Notes: a model not told the origin generated them from the sequence alone. Shown: positions 5,286 to 11,776, counted from the first letter of the stretch. The stretch: 11,776 nt of DNA from JAHJCL01 sp043818355 (GCA_043818355.1 JBDRFX010000034.1:1-11776), one strand, 5' to 3'. Made by a program: numbers and translations.

Positions 5286-7124
5286 TTACTCTATTGTCAC
5301 ACTCTTTGCCAAATTCCTTGGTTTATCAATATCTTTGCCCAATGAGTCAGCTATATAATAGGCAAATAAGTGTAATGGAATTACAGCTAAAATTGGTGTT
5401 AACATTTCTAGAGTCTTTGGAATATATAAAACATCATCTGCCACACTTCTTATTTCTTCATTCCCTTGGGTTGCCAAAGCAATAACAGGCCCTTTTCTTG
5501 CTTTTATTTCCTGAATATTAGACATCATTTTTTCATACACTGAGTCGGAAGGACAAATGGCAAACGTTGGAAAGCCTTCATCAACCAAAGCCAAATGACC
5601 ATGCTTTAATTCTCCACCAGCTATTCCCTCTGCATGCAAATAAGAAGTTTCTTTTAATTTTAAGGCTCCCTCAAAAGCAATAGGTGCATTATATTTTCTA
5701 CCAATAAAGAAGAAATTTTTAAAATCTTTATATTTTTCAGCCACTCTTTTAATTTCTTGTGATGTTTCTAATATCTCTTTTGCTAGCTCTGGCAATCTAT
5801 CTAGTTCAGAAATAATTCTTTTTCCCATAACCAAACTCATATCTCTTTGTCTTCCCAAATAAACAGTAAGCATGGCCAATGTTGTGAGTTGTCCTATAAA
5901 AGCCTTTGAAGAAGCTACTGCAATTTCTGGTCCTGATCTAGTATAAATTCCAGCCTCAGTGTCTCTGGCTTGAGAAGAACCCACTACATTAGTAATACCC
6001 AAAGCTAAAACTCCTTTTTGCTTAACCTCTTTTAAGGAAGCTAATGTATCTGCTGTTTCTCCTGACTGAGAAACAAAGATTGCTCCTGTTTTTTTATTCA
6101 AAACTGGCTTCCTATAACGAAACTCTGAGCCAATATCTGTTTCACAAGATATTCCAGTGTATTCTTCTATCATGTATTTTCCTACTTGAGTAGAAAATCC
6201 AGCTGTTCCGCAGGCTACTAAAATTAAACGGTCAATATCTCTTAATCTTTCTTCAACGCTGTCTAATCCTCCCAACTTTACCATTCCTTCATCGGGAATT
6301 AATCTTCCCATAGTTGCATTTCTTATGGTTTCTGGCTCTTCCATAATTTCTTTCAACATAAAATGTTTATAACCACTTTTTTGAGCTTCTTCTAAATCCC
6401 ATTCTATTTCTTGAACTATTCCTTCTCTAGCCACATTATTTAAATCAAAAATAGAAAAATTATCAGCTGTTAAAACTGCTACTTCTCCGTCTTGAAGATA
6501 AACTACTTTTTTAGTTTTACTGATTACGGCTGAAGCATCAGATCCCAACATATTTTCTCCGTCTCCAACACCAATCAATAAAGGAGAAGAGCTTCTGGCT
6601 GCTACTATTTTCCCAGGATCTTCCTTGGCAATAATAGCTAGAGCATAAGTACCTTTAACTAATTTTAGAGCCTTGATTACAGCTTGCTCTAAATTTCCTT
6701 CAAAAAACTTTTCTATTAAGTGAGCTAAAACCTCTGTATCTGTTTCTGAAGAAAATTTATGACCTTCTTCCAATAATCTTTGTTTTAAAATCTTATAATT
6801 TTCAACAATACCGTTATGCACTAAAAATATATTATTTCTACAATCTGTATGAGGATGAGCATTTTGATCTGTAATGCCTCCATGACTAGCCCAGCGAGTA
6901 TGAAAAATAAAAGGGTTTCCCTCTAAGGGAAAACCGCAATTATTTATTTCGTTTTCTAGATTGATTATTCTACCTATTTTTTTAACACAAAAAATCTCAT
7001 TTTTATCTTTATTGAACCAAGCTCCTCCTGAAGAATCATATCCTCTATACTCTAATCTCTTTAGAGCATTGAGCCCACTTTTAATATTAGAATCTTTCCC
7101 GATATAACCTATAATTCCACACAT
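5286..7124 (-). CDS. glmS: Glutamine--fructose-6-phosphate aminotransferase (isomerizing), GlmS
   Basis: GlmS makes glucosamine-6-phosphate from fructose-6-phosphate and glutamine, the entry step to UDP-GlcNAc. The 612 residues match the full-length enzyme (609 in E. coli). Seen: MCGIIGYIG with the nucleophilic Cys2; EYRGYDSSG (25-33), HTRWASHG (75-82), HNGIVENY (103-110) and SSETDTEV (125-132) of the glutaminase domain; then two SIS sugar-isomerase domains with ACGTAG (304-309), SQSGETADTL (352-361), EIAVASSKAF (400-409) and GGELKHGHLAL (503-513), ending DKPRNLAKSVTIE. The Pro of the nearly invariant KHGP is His here (residue 509), beside the catalytic His508. The start is 3 nt after the leuS stop, with no ribosome-binding site, so it depends on the leuS transcript. 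No glmS-ribozyme-like leader fits in that gap. A YvcK/GlmR homologue nearby suggests protein-level control (inference). Confidence 0.97.
   Translation of the reverse strand: MCGIIGYIGKDSNIKSGLNALKRLEYRGYDSSGGAWFNKDKNEIFCVKKIGRIINLENEINNCGFPLEGNPFIFHTRWASHGGITDQNAHPHTDCRNNIFLVHNGIVENYKILKQRLLEEGHKFSSETDTEVLAHLIEKFFEGNLEQAVIKALKLVKGTYALAIIAKEDPGKIVAARSSSPLLIGVGDGENMLGSDASAVISKTKKVVYLQDGEVAVLTADNFSIFDLNNVAREGIVQEIEWDLEEAQKSGYKHFMLKEIMEEPETIRNATMGRLIPDEGMVKLGGLDSVEERLRDIDRLILVACGTAGFSTQVGKYMIEEYTGISCETDIGSEFRYRKPVLNKKTGAIFVSQSGETADTLASLKEVKQKGVLALGITNVVGSSQARDTEAGIYTRSGPEIAVASSKAFIGQLTTLAMLTVYLGRQRDMSLVMGKRIISELDRLPELAKEILETSQEIKRVAEKYKDFKNFFFIGRKYNAPIAFEGALKLKETSYLHAEGIAGGELKHGHLALVDEGFPTFAICPSDSVYEKMMSNIQEIKARKGPVIALATQGNEEIRSVADDVLYIPKTLEMLTPILAVIPLHLFAYYIADSLGKDIDKPRNLAKSVTIE
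6913..6935. repeat. Short palindromic repeat within glmS (copy related to the one in iorA)
   Basis: Arms GGGTTTCCCT (6913-6922) and AGGGAAAACC (6926-6935) pair at nine of ten positions around a 3-base loop CTA. This is the strongest hairpin I found in the window. In the glmS frame it encodes GFPLEGNP (64-71), a variable loop just before the conserved HTRW motif. The other strand reads GFPSKGKP in one frame, close to the GNPSSGKP encoded by the iorA copy. Confidence 0.45.
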
Positions 7125-7127
7125 GGT

Positions 7128-9524
7128 TTATATTACAAAATTAATTAGTTCATTTTGAACAAATATTGTTTTCTTGATTTTTTTGTCACCTATCCATCTT
7201 TGTACACCCTCCTGACTCAAAGCTTTTTGCTGAGCCTCTTCCTCTAACATATCTAAAGCAATCTCCATTTTATCTCTAAGTTTACCATTAACCTGAATAA
7301 TCATTGTCATTTTATCTTCTTTCATTAAATCTAAGTCTGGCTTAGGCCATTCTTGATTATGTACGGAATCTTTTAATCCTAAGATTTTCCATAATTCTTC
7401 TGTAATATGTGGAGCAAAGGGAGCTAACAATAAAGTCATTTTCTTAATTGCGTCAAATCCCACTTCTTCTTTTTTAGAATAGGCCAAATTAATAAACTCC
7501 ATGAAATAGGCAATGGGAGTATTAAATTTAACAGACTCTAAGTCGTCATCTATCTTTTTATTCAATCTGTGTAACGCAATCATAATTTCTTCGCTACTCT
7601 TTGGATTACCTTTACATTCTAAAGACAATGACCAAACCTTCTCTAAAAATCTGTAAACCCCTTTCAATCCATTGGTATTCCAAGCAATAGCTTGATCAAA
7701 TGGACCCATAAACATTTCATATATTCTTAGAACGTCTGCTCCAAATTCTTCAATAACTACTTCTGGATTAATTACATTTCCAACACTCTTAGACATTTTA
7801 GCACCATCTTCAGCCAAAATAACTCCATGTGAAGTTCTTTTGGCATATGGCTCTGGATTTGGAGAAACCCCAATATCATATAAAAACTTATACCAGAATC
7901 TGGAATATAATAAATGCAAAGTAGTATGCTCCATTCCACCATTATACCAATCAACCGGAGCCCAATAGGCTAATTTCTTTTTATCGGCCAAAACTTTGTC
8001 ATTGTTGGGATCAATATATCTCATGAAATACCAACTTGATCCTGCCCAATTAGGCATGGTGTCTGTCTCTCTCTTGGCTTCGCCTCCACATTTGGGACAT
8101 TTAGTATTTACCCATTCTGAGATTGTAGCCAATGGTGACTCTCCTGTATCTGTTGGCTGGTATCTCTCAACATATGGCAATTCAACGGGCAATTCATCTT
8201 CTGGAACAGGAACTGTACCGCATTTCTCACAATGAATAATTGGAATAGGTTCTCCCCAATAGTGTTGACGAGAAAAAATCCAATCCCTTAATTTATAATT
8301 AATGGCTTTCTTGCCTAAATTATTTTCAATTATCCAAGAAGATATTTTTTCTTTAGCTTCTTCTGATTTTAATCCATTAAATTTCCCTGAATTTATTAAA
8401 GTTCCCAAACCAATATATGCTTCATTGCTAATGTCGCCACCAGAAATAACCTCTCTGATTTCTAATTCATATTTTTTAGCAAAGTCATAGTCTCTTTTAT
8501 CATGTGCAGGCACAACCATAACAGCTCCTCCCCCATAAGCGCCGACAACATAGTCCCCAATCCAAATAGGAATTTTTTCTGAATTCACAGGATTAATACA
8601 ATAAGAACCTATAAATACTCCTGTTTTTTCTTTATCTAATTCTATCCTTTCAAACTCTGTTTTATCTTTTGAACTTTTAAGATATTTTTTAACTTCTTCT
8701 TTTTGATCACTTTGAGTTAACTTATCAACTAAAACATGCTCTGGAGATAAAACCATTGCTGTTACTCCAAAAAGCGTATCTGGTCTTGTAGTAAAAACTT
8801 TAATTTTATCTTCAGAATTACCAATCTTAAAATCTATTTCTACTCCCTCGCTTCTTCCTATCCAATTAATTTGTTGAGTTTTTATTTTTTCCCAAAAATC
8901 AACTAATTCCAAGTCGTCAATTAATCTATCAGCATATTTTGTAATTCTCAACATCCACTGTTTAATATTTCTTTGCTCAACAATTTCTCCACATCTCTCA
9001 CATTTTCCTGATAGCACTTCTTCATTAGCCAAACCAATCTTACATGAAGGACACCAATTAATAGGCATTTCATGCTGATAAGCTAAATCATTCTTAAATA
9101 ATTGTAAGAATATCCATTGAGTCCATTTATAATATTTAGGGTCAGTGGTATTAATTTCTCTATCCCAGTCAAAAGAAAAACCCATGGCTTTTAATTGCCT
9201 GGTAAAGTTAGCTACGTTCTTAGCTGTTGCCACTGATGGATGAATGCCTGTCTTAATAGCATAATTCTCTGTTGGTAATCCAAAAGCATCCCATCCCATT
9301 GGGAATAAAACATTAAACCCTTCCATCCTTTTTTTTCTAGCTATAGCATCCATGGCAGAATAACTTCTACAATGACCAACATGCAAGCCCGAACCTGAAG
9401 GATAAGGAAATTCAATCAAAAGAAAGAGTTTCTGTTTCTTAGAAAAATCTTCTGCCTTATAAAAACCATTCTCTTCCCAGTATTTTTGCCACTTAGGCTC
9501 TATTTCTTTTGGATTATAGTCCAT
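7128..9524 (-). CDS. leuS: Leucyl-tRNA synthetase, bacterial type
   Basis: LeuRS charges tRNA-Leu in the cytoplasm. The 798-residue protein is a complete class I synthetase. Seen: FPYPSGSGLHVGH with the HIGH-type motif at 48-51; a zinc knuckle CPSC (158-161) with CERC (175-178); the CP1 editing domain with TTRPDT (245-250) and GGGAVMVVPAHD (331-342), including the editing Asp342; a second knuckle CEKC (432-435) with CPKCG (476-480); RETDTMPNWAGSSWYF (485-500); KMSKS (576-580); and a C-terminal domain ending in VNGKLRDK (745-752) and KKIKKTIFVQNELINFVI (781-798). The position of the editing domain between the zinc module and the catalytic half is that of bacterial, not archaeal or eukaryotic, enzymes. 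The GTGAVM motif of most LeuRS reads GGGAVM. It is the first gene of the leuS-glmS-iorA-iorB unit and diverges from the mevalonate operon. Confidence 0.97.
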   Translation of the reverse strand: MDYNPKEIEPKWQKYWEENGFYKAEDFSKKQKLFLLIEFPYPSGSGLHVGHCRSYSAMDAIARKKRMEGFNVLFPMGWDAFGLPTENYAIKTGIHPSVATAKNVANFTRQLKAMGFSFDWDREINTTDPKYYKWTQWIFLQLFKNDLAYQHEMPINWCPSCKIGLANEEVLSGKCERCGEIVEQRNIKQWMLRITKYADRLIDDLELVDFWEKIKTQQINWIGRSEGVEIDFKIGNSEDKIKVFTTRPDTLFGVTAMVLSPEHVLVDKLTQSDQKEEVKKYLKSSKDKTEFERIELDKEKTGVFIGSYCINPVNSEKIPIWIGDYVVGAYGGGAVMVVPAHDKRDYDFAKKYELEIREVISGGDISNEAYIGLGTLINSGKFNGLKSEEAKEKISSWIIENNLGKKAINYKLRDWIFSRQHYWGEPIPIIHCEKCGTVPVPEDELPVELPYVERYQPTDTGESPLATISEWVNTKCPKCGGEAKRETDTMPNWAGSSWYFMRYIDPNNDKVLADKKKLAYWAPVDWYNGGMEHTTLHLLYSRFWYKFLYDIGVSPNPEPYAKRTSHGVILAEDGAKMSKSVGNVINPEVVIEEFGADVLRIYEMFMGPFDQAIAWNTNGLKGVYRFLEKVWSLSLECKGNPKSSEEIMIALHRLNKKIDDDLESVKFNTPIAYFMEFINLAYSKKEEVGFDAIKKMTLLLAPFAPHITEELWKILGLKDSVHNQEWPKPDLDLMKEDKMTMIIQVNGKLRDKMEIALDMLEEEAQQKALSQEGVQRWIGDKKIKKTIFVQNELINFVI

Positions 9525-9530
9525 ATTTTT

Positions 9531-9558
9531 ATATTATTCTTCATCTTATCTTTTTGAA
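9531..9558 (-). promoter_or_regulatory. Weak candidate promoter of the leuS-glmS-iorAB operon
   Basis: On the minus strand, TTCAAA (9558-9553) and TAATAT (9536-9531) are 16 bp apart, each four of six matches. If used, transcription would start at or next to the leuS ATG, giving a leaderless or nearly leaderless message. A better -35, TTGAAA (9604-9599), has no good -10 at normal spacing. The operon must be transcribed from this intergenic region, but the exact site is uncertain. Confidence 0.25.
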
Positions 9559-9568
9559 CTTAATTTGT
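9558..9568 (+). repeat. Direct repeat copy 1 in the leuS-mvk intergenic region
   Basis: ACTTAATTTGT recurs exactly 67 bp downstream at 9625-9635 in the same orientation. This copy lies on the leuS side, next to the candidate leuS -35. It could be a regulatory-protein site shared with the mevalonate promoter. In sequence this AT-rich an 11-bp exact repeat can also arise by chance. Confidence 0.35.
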
Positions 9569-9592
9569 AAAATTAAAAAAAAATGAAAACCT

Positions 9593-9622
9593 TTTATCTT
9601 TCAAGGTACCGATTTATATAAT
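9593..9622 (+). promoter_or_regulatory. Candidate promoter of the mevalonate operon
   Basis: A perfect -10 hexamer TATAAT lies at 9617-9622. The best -35 in range, TTTATC (9593-9598, 18-bp spacing), matches at only three of six positions, so this would be a weak or activator-dependent promoter. Transcription would start near 9629, giving a leader of about 40 nt before the mevalonate kinase ATG. The start point falls within the second copy of the 11-bp direct repeat. Confidence 0.45.
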
Positions 9623-9624
9623 AT

Positions 9625-9635
9625 ACTTAATTTGT
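9625..9635 (+). repeat. Direct repeat copy 2, over the predicted mvk transcription start
   Basis: This is the second exact ACTTAATTTGT. It begins 3 bases after the TATAAT box and spans the predicted start site, a position where a bound protein would block transcription. Confidence 0.35.
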
Positions 9636-9668
9636 TAGTATAGATTATCAAAAATTAAAATTATAGAA

Positions 9669-10694
9669 ATGCAAAAAACAATAATTGCATCAGCTCCAGG
9701 AAAAATAATTTTGTTTGGAGAGCATGCTGTTGTTTATGACAAATTAGGCATTGCTTGTACAATTGATAAAAGATGCACAGTAAAAATCTCTCCTATCCAA
9801 GAAAATCTTCTCTTTTTTAACGCTAAAGATATAAACATTCAACAAACTCTCAACCAAAAAGAGTTATTTTCTTTTTATGAAGAAGTAAATAATCTAAAAG
9901 AAGAAAAAAAATTTGAAGAATTAAGAAAAGCTACTATAGAAAAAAATATGCCTGCCAGCATTTTTGTTATTGCCAGTATTCTAAAAAAATATGGCTTTAC
10001 TGGATTCAAAATTGAGGGAGAATCAGAAATCCCAAAAAACCTTGGTTCAAGTTCAGCAGCATTTTCTGCAACCGCCCTAGCTGTATTAAAATTCTTAAAA
10101 CAAAACCCTGACAAAAAAGAAATCTCTGATTTTGCTTATTTGGGTGACGTTATAGCTCATGGAGGTACTCCGTCAGGAATAGATAGCGCCGTAGTAACTT
10201 ATGGTGGATATATTACTTATAAAAAATCCGATGGCATAACTCCATTAAAAATTGACTTTAAAATTCCTCTACTGATTGTTAATAGTAGCAAAAGGGCTGA
10301 AACTGCTAAAACCGTTTCCTATGTGAGAGAACAAATGGAAAAAAATCCCGACATTGTAAATCCAATCATGGATACTCTTGATAACATTAGTAAAAAAGCT
10401 TTAAATGAATTACGAAATCATAATTTTGAGAATCTAGGCAAACTAATGACAGAATATTATAAAGAATTAAGAAAGCTAGATATATCAACCCCAGAATTAG
10501 ATAAAATAATAGAAATAGCTTGTTGGAATAACGCTTTGGGAGCCAAACCAACAGGAGGTTGGGGTGGCGGTTGCTGTTTGGTTTTGGCTCAAAACGGAAA
10601 GCAATTATTAAACTTAAAAGAAAAATATAGACAGGCTGGCTTTGACTCCTTTGAAGCAAAAATAGGAGATGAAGGAGTAAGACAAATTAATTAA
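9669..10694 (+). CDS. mvk: Mevalonate kinase (GHMP kinase family)
   Basis: Phosphorylates mevalonate at O5 with ATP, giving mevalonate 5-phosphate for isoprenoid synthesis, in the cytoplasm. The 341-residue length is normal for the family. Seen: the N-terminal signature SAPGKIILFGEHAVVY (8-23) with Lys12 and Glu18-His19; the ATP-binding motif 2, IPKNLGSSSAAFSATALA (121-138); GGTPSGIDSAVVTYGG (165-180) with the catalytic Asp172; and motif 3, GAKPTGGWGGGC (291-302). The HGTPSGID-type motif is characteristic of mevalonate kinase rather than phosphomevalonate kinase or galactokinase. Oddity: motif 3 is normally KLTGAGGGGC, and here has Pro for Leu, Gly for Ala and Trp for the next Gly. It is first in an operon with the decarboxylase (4-nt gap) and the IPK-like gene. 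No ribosome-binding site. Alternative: another GHMP kinase acting on a mevalonate-like substrate, unlikely given the neighbours. Confidence 0.93.
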   Translation: MQKTIIASAPGKIILFGEHAVVYDKLGIACTIDKRCTVKISPIQENLLFFNAKDINIQQTLNQKELFSFYEEVNNLKEEKKFEELRKATIEKNMPASIFVIASILKKYGFTGFKIEGESEIPKNLGSSSAAFSATALAVLKFLKQNPDKKEISDFAYLGDVIAHGGTPSGIDSAVVTYGGYITYKKSDGITPLKIDFKIPLLIVNSSKRAETAKTVSYVREQMEKNPDIVNPIMDTLDNISKKALNELRNHNFENLGKLMTEYYKELRKLDISTPELDKIIEIACWNNALGAKPTGGWGGGCCLVLAQNGKQLLNLKEKYRQAGFDSFEAKIGDEGVRQIN

Positions 10695-10698
10695 AAAT

Positions 10699-11697
10699 AT
10701 GAAAATAACCGCAAAAGTAAATTCTAATATTGCACTAGTAAAATATTGGGGCAAAAGAGATGAAAAACTAATATTGCCCAATAATAGCAATATTTCTGTT
10801 GCTTACGATAAACTCAACACTATTACTACAGTAGAATTTGATCCAAAGTATGAAAAAGACATCTTTATCCTGGATGGCAAAGAAATAGCAGAAGGGTCTG
10901 TTTTAGAAAAAACCATTAGTCATCTTAATAAAATTAGAGAAAAAGCTAACATAGAAACAAAAGCCAAGATAGCTAGTCAAAATAATTTTCCTACTGCAGC
11001 AGGGTTAGCAAGCTCTGCTTCTGGCTTTTCGGCTTTAGCCTTTGCGGGAAGCAAGGCTGCTGGACTAGATCTTGATCTGAAAGAATTATCAATTCTTTCA
11101 AGGCTTTCTGGTTCTGGATCCGCCTCAAGAAGCTTACATGGTGGTTTTGTAGAGTGGCAAAAGGGAAAAAAAGAAGATGGATCCGACAGCTATGCTTTCC
11201 AAATAGAAAAACCCGACTATTGGCCTGAATTTAGAATAATTGTAACTATTGTCTCAATGTCAGCAAAAAAAGTCTCTAGCACTAAAGGTATGAATGCTAC
11301 CATGGGAACATGTCCGATGTATCAAGGATGGCTGGATACCATAGAACAAGATTTAGAAATGGTGAGAAAGGGAATTGCCCAAAAAAATTTTACCAAGGTT
11401 GGCAAAACTGCTGAAAATAACTGTTTAAAAATGCACGCTACCATGATAACAACCAATCCCCCTCTAATATATTGGGAACCAGATACTCTAAGAATAATGA
11501 AGGCTGTACAAGATTGGAGAGAAGAAGGATTAGAAAGCTATTTTACAATTGATGCTGGTCCTCAGGTTAAAATACTTTGTTTAGAAAAAGACGCTCAAAA
11601 AATTGAAAAAAGGCTTCAAAACATTCAGGGTGTTAAGCAAACAATTGTTTGCGAAGTTGGAGGAGAAGCAAAAATAATTAATAATCATTTATTTTAA
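10699..11697 (+). CDS. mvaD: Mevalonate (di)phosphate decarboxylase: diphosphomevalonate or phosphomevalonate decarboxylase
   Basis: A GHMP-superfamily ATP-dependent decarboxylase of 332 residues, the usual length. Seen: NSNIALVKYWGKRDEKLILP (8-27), the family signature; NNFPTAAGLASSASG (95-109), the ATP-binding loop; SGSGSASRSLHGGFVEWQ (137-154) with catalytic Arg144; SMSAKKVSSTKGM (186-198); and TIDAGPQVK (283-291) with catalytic Asp285. Because Asp, Arg and Lys of the reaction centre are present, it is a decarboxylase and not a mevalonate 3-kinase. Sequence alone does not show whether it uses mevalonate 5-diphosphate (classical, giving isopentenyl diphosphate) or mevalonate 5-phosphate (giving isopentenyl phosphate, as known from Roseiflexus and Haloferax). 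The adjoining IPK-like gene and the lack of a visible phosphomevalonate kinase favour the second. The Cys usual in GSGSACRS is Ser143. No ribosome-binding site; the start context TTAAAAATATG is identical to that of the nucleotidyltransferase. Confidence 0.93.
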   Translation: MKITAKVNSNIALVKYWGKRDEKLILPNNSNISVAYDKLNTITTVEFDPKYEKDIFILDGKEIAEGSVLEKTISHLNKIREKANIETKAKIASQNNFPTAAGLASSASGFSALAFAGSKAAGLDLDLKELSILSRLSGSGSASRSLHGGFVEWQKGKKEDGSDSYAFQIEKPDYWPEFRIIVTIVSMSAKKVSSTKGMNATMGTCPMYQGWLDTIEQDLEMVRKGIAQKNFTKVGKTAENNCLKMHATMITTNPPLIYWEPDTLRIMKAVQDWREEGLESYFTIDAGPQVKILCLEKDAQKIEKRLQNIQGVKQTIVCEVGGEAKIINNHLF

Positions 11698-11702
11698 TTA
11701 AT

Positions 11703-11776
11703 ATGGAACTATTTATTTTAAAAATTGGAGGATCAATCATAACCTACAAAGATAAGGTTAAGCCAGAAGTAAATTT
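11703..11776 (+). CDS. Isopentenyl phosphate kinase-like protein (amino acid kinase family), 5' end only
   Basis: Only 24 residues are visible before the window ends. They begin MELFILKIGGSIITYKDK. Lys7 with the Gly9-Gly10-Ser11 loop is the start of the amino acid kinase fold. The LKxGGSxxT-K form is that of isopentenyl phosphate kinase (ATP plus isopentenyl phosphate to isopentenyl diphosphate) rather than UMP kinase (LKLSGE) or glutamate 5-kinase (KxGS). The start is 5 nt after the decarboxylase stop, so it belongs to the mevalonate operon, which supports the assignment strongly. Acetylglutamate kinase or aspartokinase start similarly, and the rest of the gene is needed to be sure. No ribosome-binding site. 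Confidence 0.75.
   Translation, partial: MELFILKIGGSIITYKDKVKPEVN

Noticed and set aside
7125..7127. A glmS ribozyme ahead of glmS
   Set aside because: Only 3 nt separate leuS from glmS, and the upstream sequence is leuS coding sequence; no ribozyme could fit.
9278..9304. Hairpin-like TCCCATTGGGA in leuS
   Set aside because: It encodes the conserved FPMGWDAF region of LeuRS and has no T-run, so it is explained by coding.
9669..10694. Phosphomevalonate kinase as the identity of the first kinase in the isoprenoid operon
   Set aside because: The GGTPSGID motif and the opening APGKIILFGEHAVV are those of mevalonate kinase.
1..11776. Archaeal origin, suggested by IorAB, IPK and the mevalonate genes
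   Set aside because: MurA, GlmS with YvcK, a bacterial-type LeuRS with its editing domain after the zinc module, and a TTGACA/TAGAAT promoter all point to a bacterium.
1..11776. UGA recoded to glycine, as in Gracilibacteria and SR1
   Set aside because: All genes read through at normal family length without in-frame TGA, and TGA is used as the iorA stop in the ATGA overlap.

Overview
The window is AT-rich and densely coded. It reads as part of a chromosome from an uncultivated, probably anaerobic bacterium with a small genome. Bacterial origin is supported by MurA and GlmS (peptidoglycan precursors), a bacterial-type leucyl-tRNA synthetase and a near-perfect sigma-70-type promoter in front of murA. 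Several traits are more often met in archaea or in candidate-phyla bacteria: a mevalonate gene set that includes an isopentenyl-phosphate-kinase-like gene, an indolepyruvate oxidoreductase pair, and no Shine-Dalgarno sequence before any start. A Patescibacteria/CPR-like lineage is my best guess. That is inference from gene content; no marker gene here settles it. The standard genetic code applies: TGA ends iorA, and no gene needs TGA read as an amino acid.

Layout. Positions 1-1695 (minus strand) hold yvcK/glmR followed 4 nt later by a sugar-phosphate nucleotidyltransferase that runs off the left edge. A 101-bp divergent region (1696-1796) carries the murA promoter and a perfect dyad. murA (plus strand) runs to 3056 and meets iorB tail to tail, with the two stop codons overlapping. 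The minus strand from 9524 down to 3053 is one tight unit, leuS-glmS-iorA-iorB, with gaps of 3 nt, 11 nt and a 4-nt ATGA overlap. A 144-bp divergent region (9525-9668) separates leuS from a plus-strand mevalonate operon: mevalonate kinase, a mevalonate-(di)phosphate decarboxylase, and the first 24 codons of an isopentenyl-phosphate-kinase-like gene cut by the right edge. No stretch over 300 bases lacks a gene. I see no tRNA, rRNA, CRISPR array or mobile element.

How the genes fit together. GlmS makes glucosamine-6-phosphate, the nucleotidyltransferase may make a UDP-sugar, YvcK/GlmR is a UDP-GlcNAc-sensing regulator in Firmicutes, and MurA commits UDP-GlcNAc to peptidoglycan. The left two thirds are therefore largely an amino-sugar and cell-wall neighbourhood, with leuS and iorAB as co-transcribed passengers. 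The right end supplies isoprenoid precursors, which the cell wall also needs for its lipid carrier. The order kinase, decarboxylase, IPK with no phosphomevalonate kinase in view suggests the alternative route through isopentenyl phosphate.

Most notable points: MurA has Asp in place of the usual active-site Cys, a change known to confer fosfomycin insensitivity. IorA ends before its usual C-terminal ferredoxin domain. Two related short palindromes sit inside the glmS and iorA coding sequences. Starts lack Shine-Dalgarno sequences, and murA has a predicted leader of only about 10 nt.
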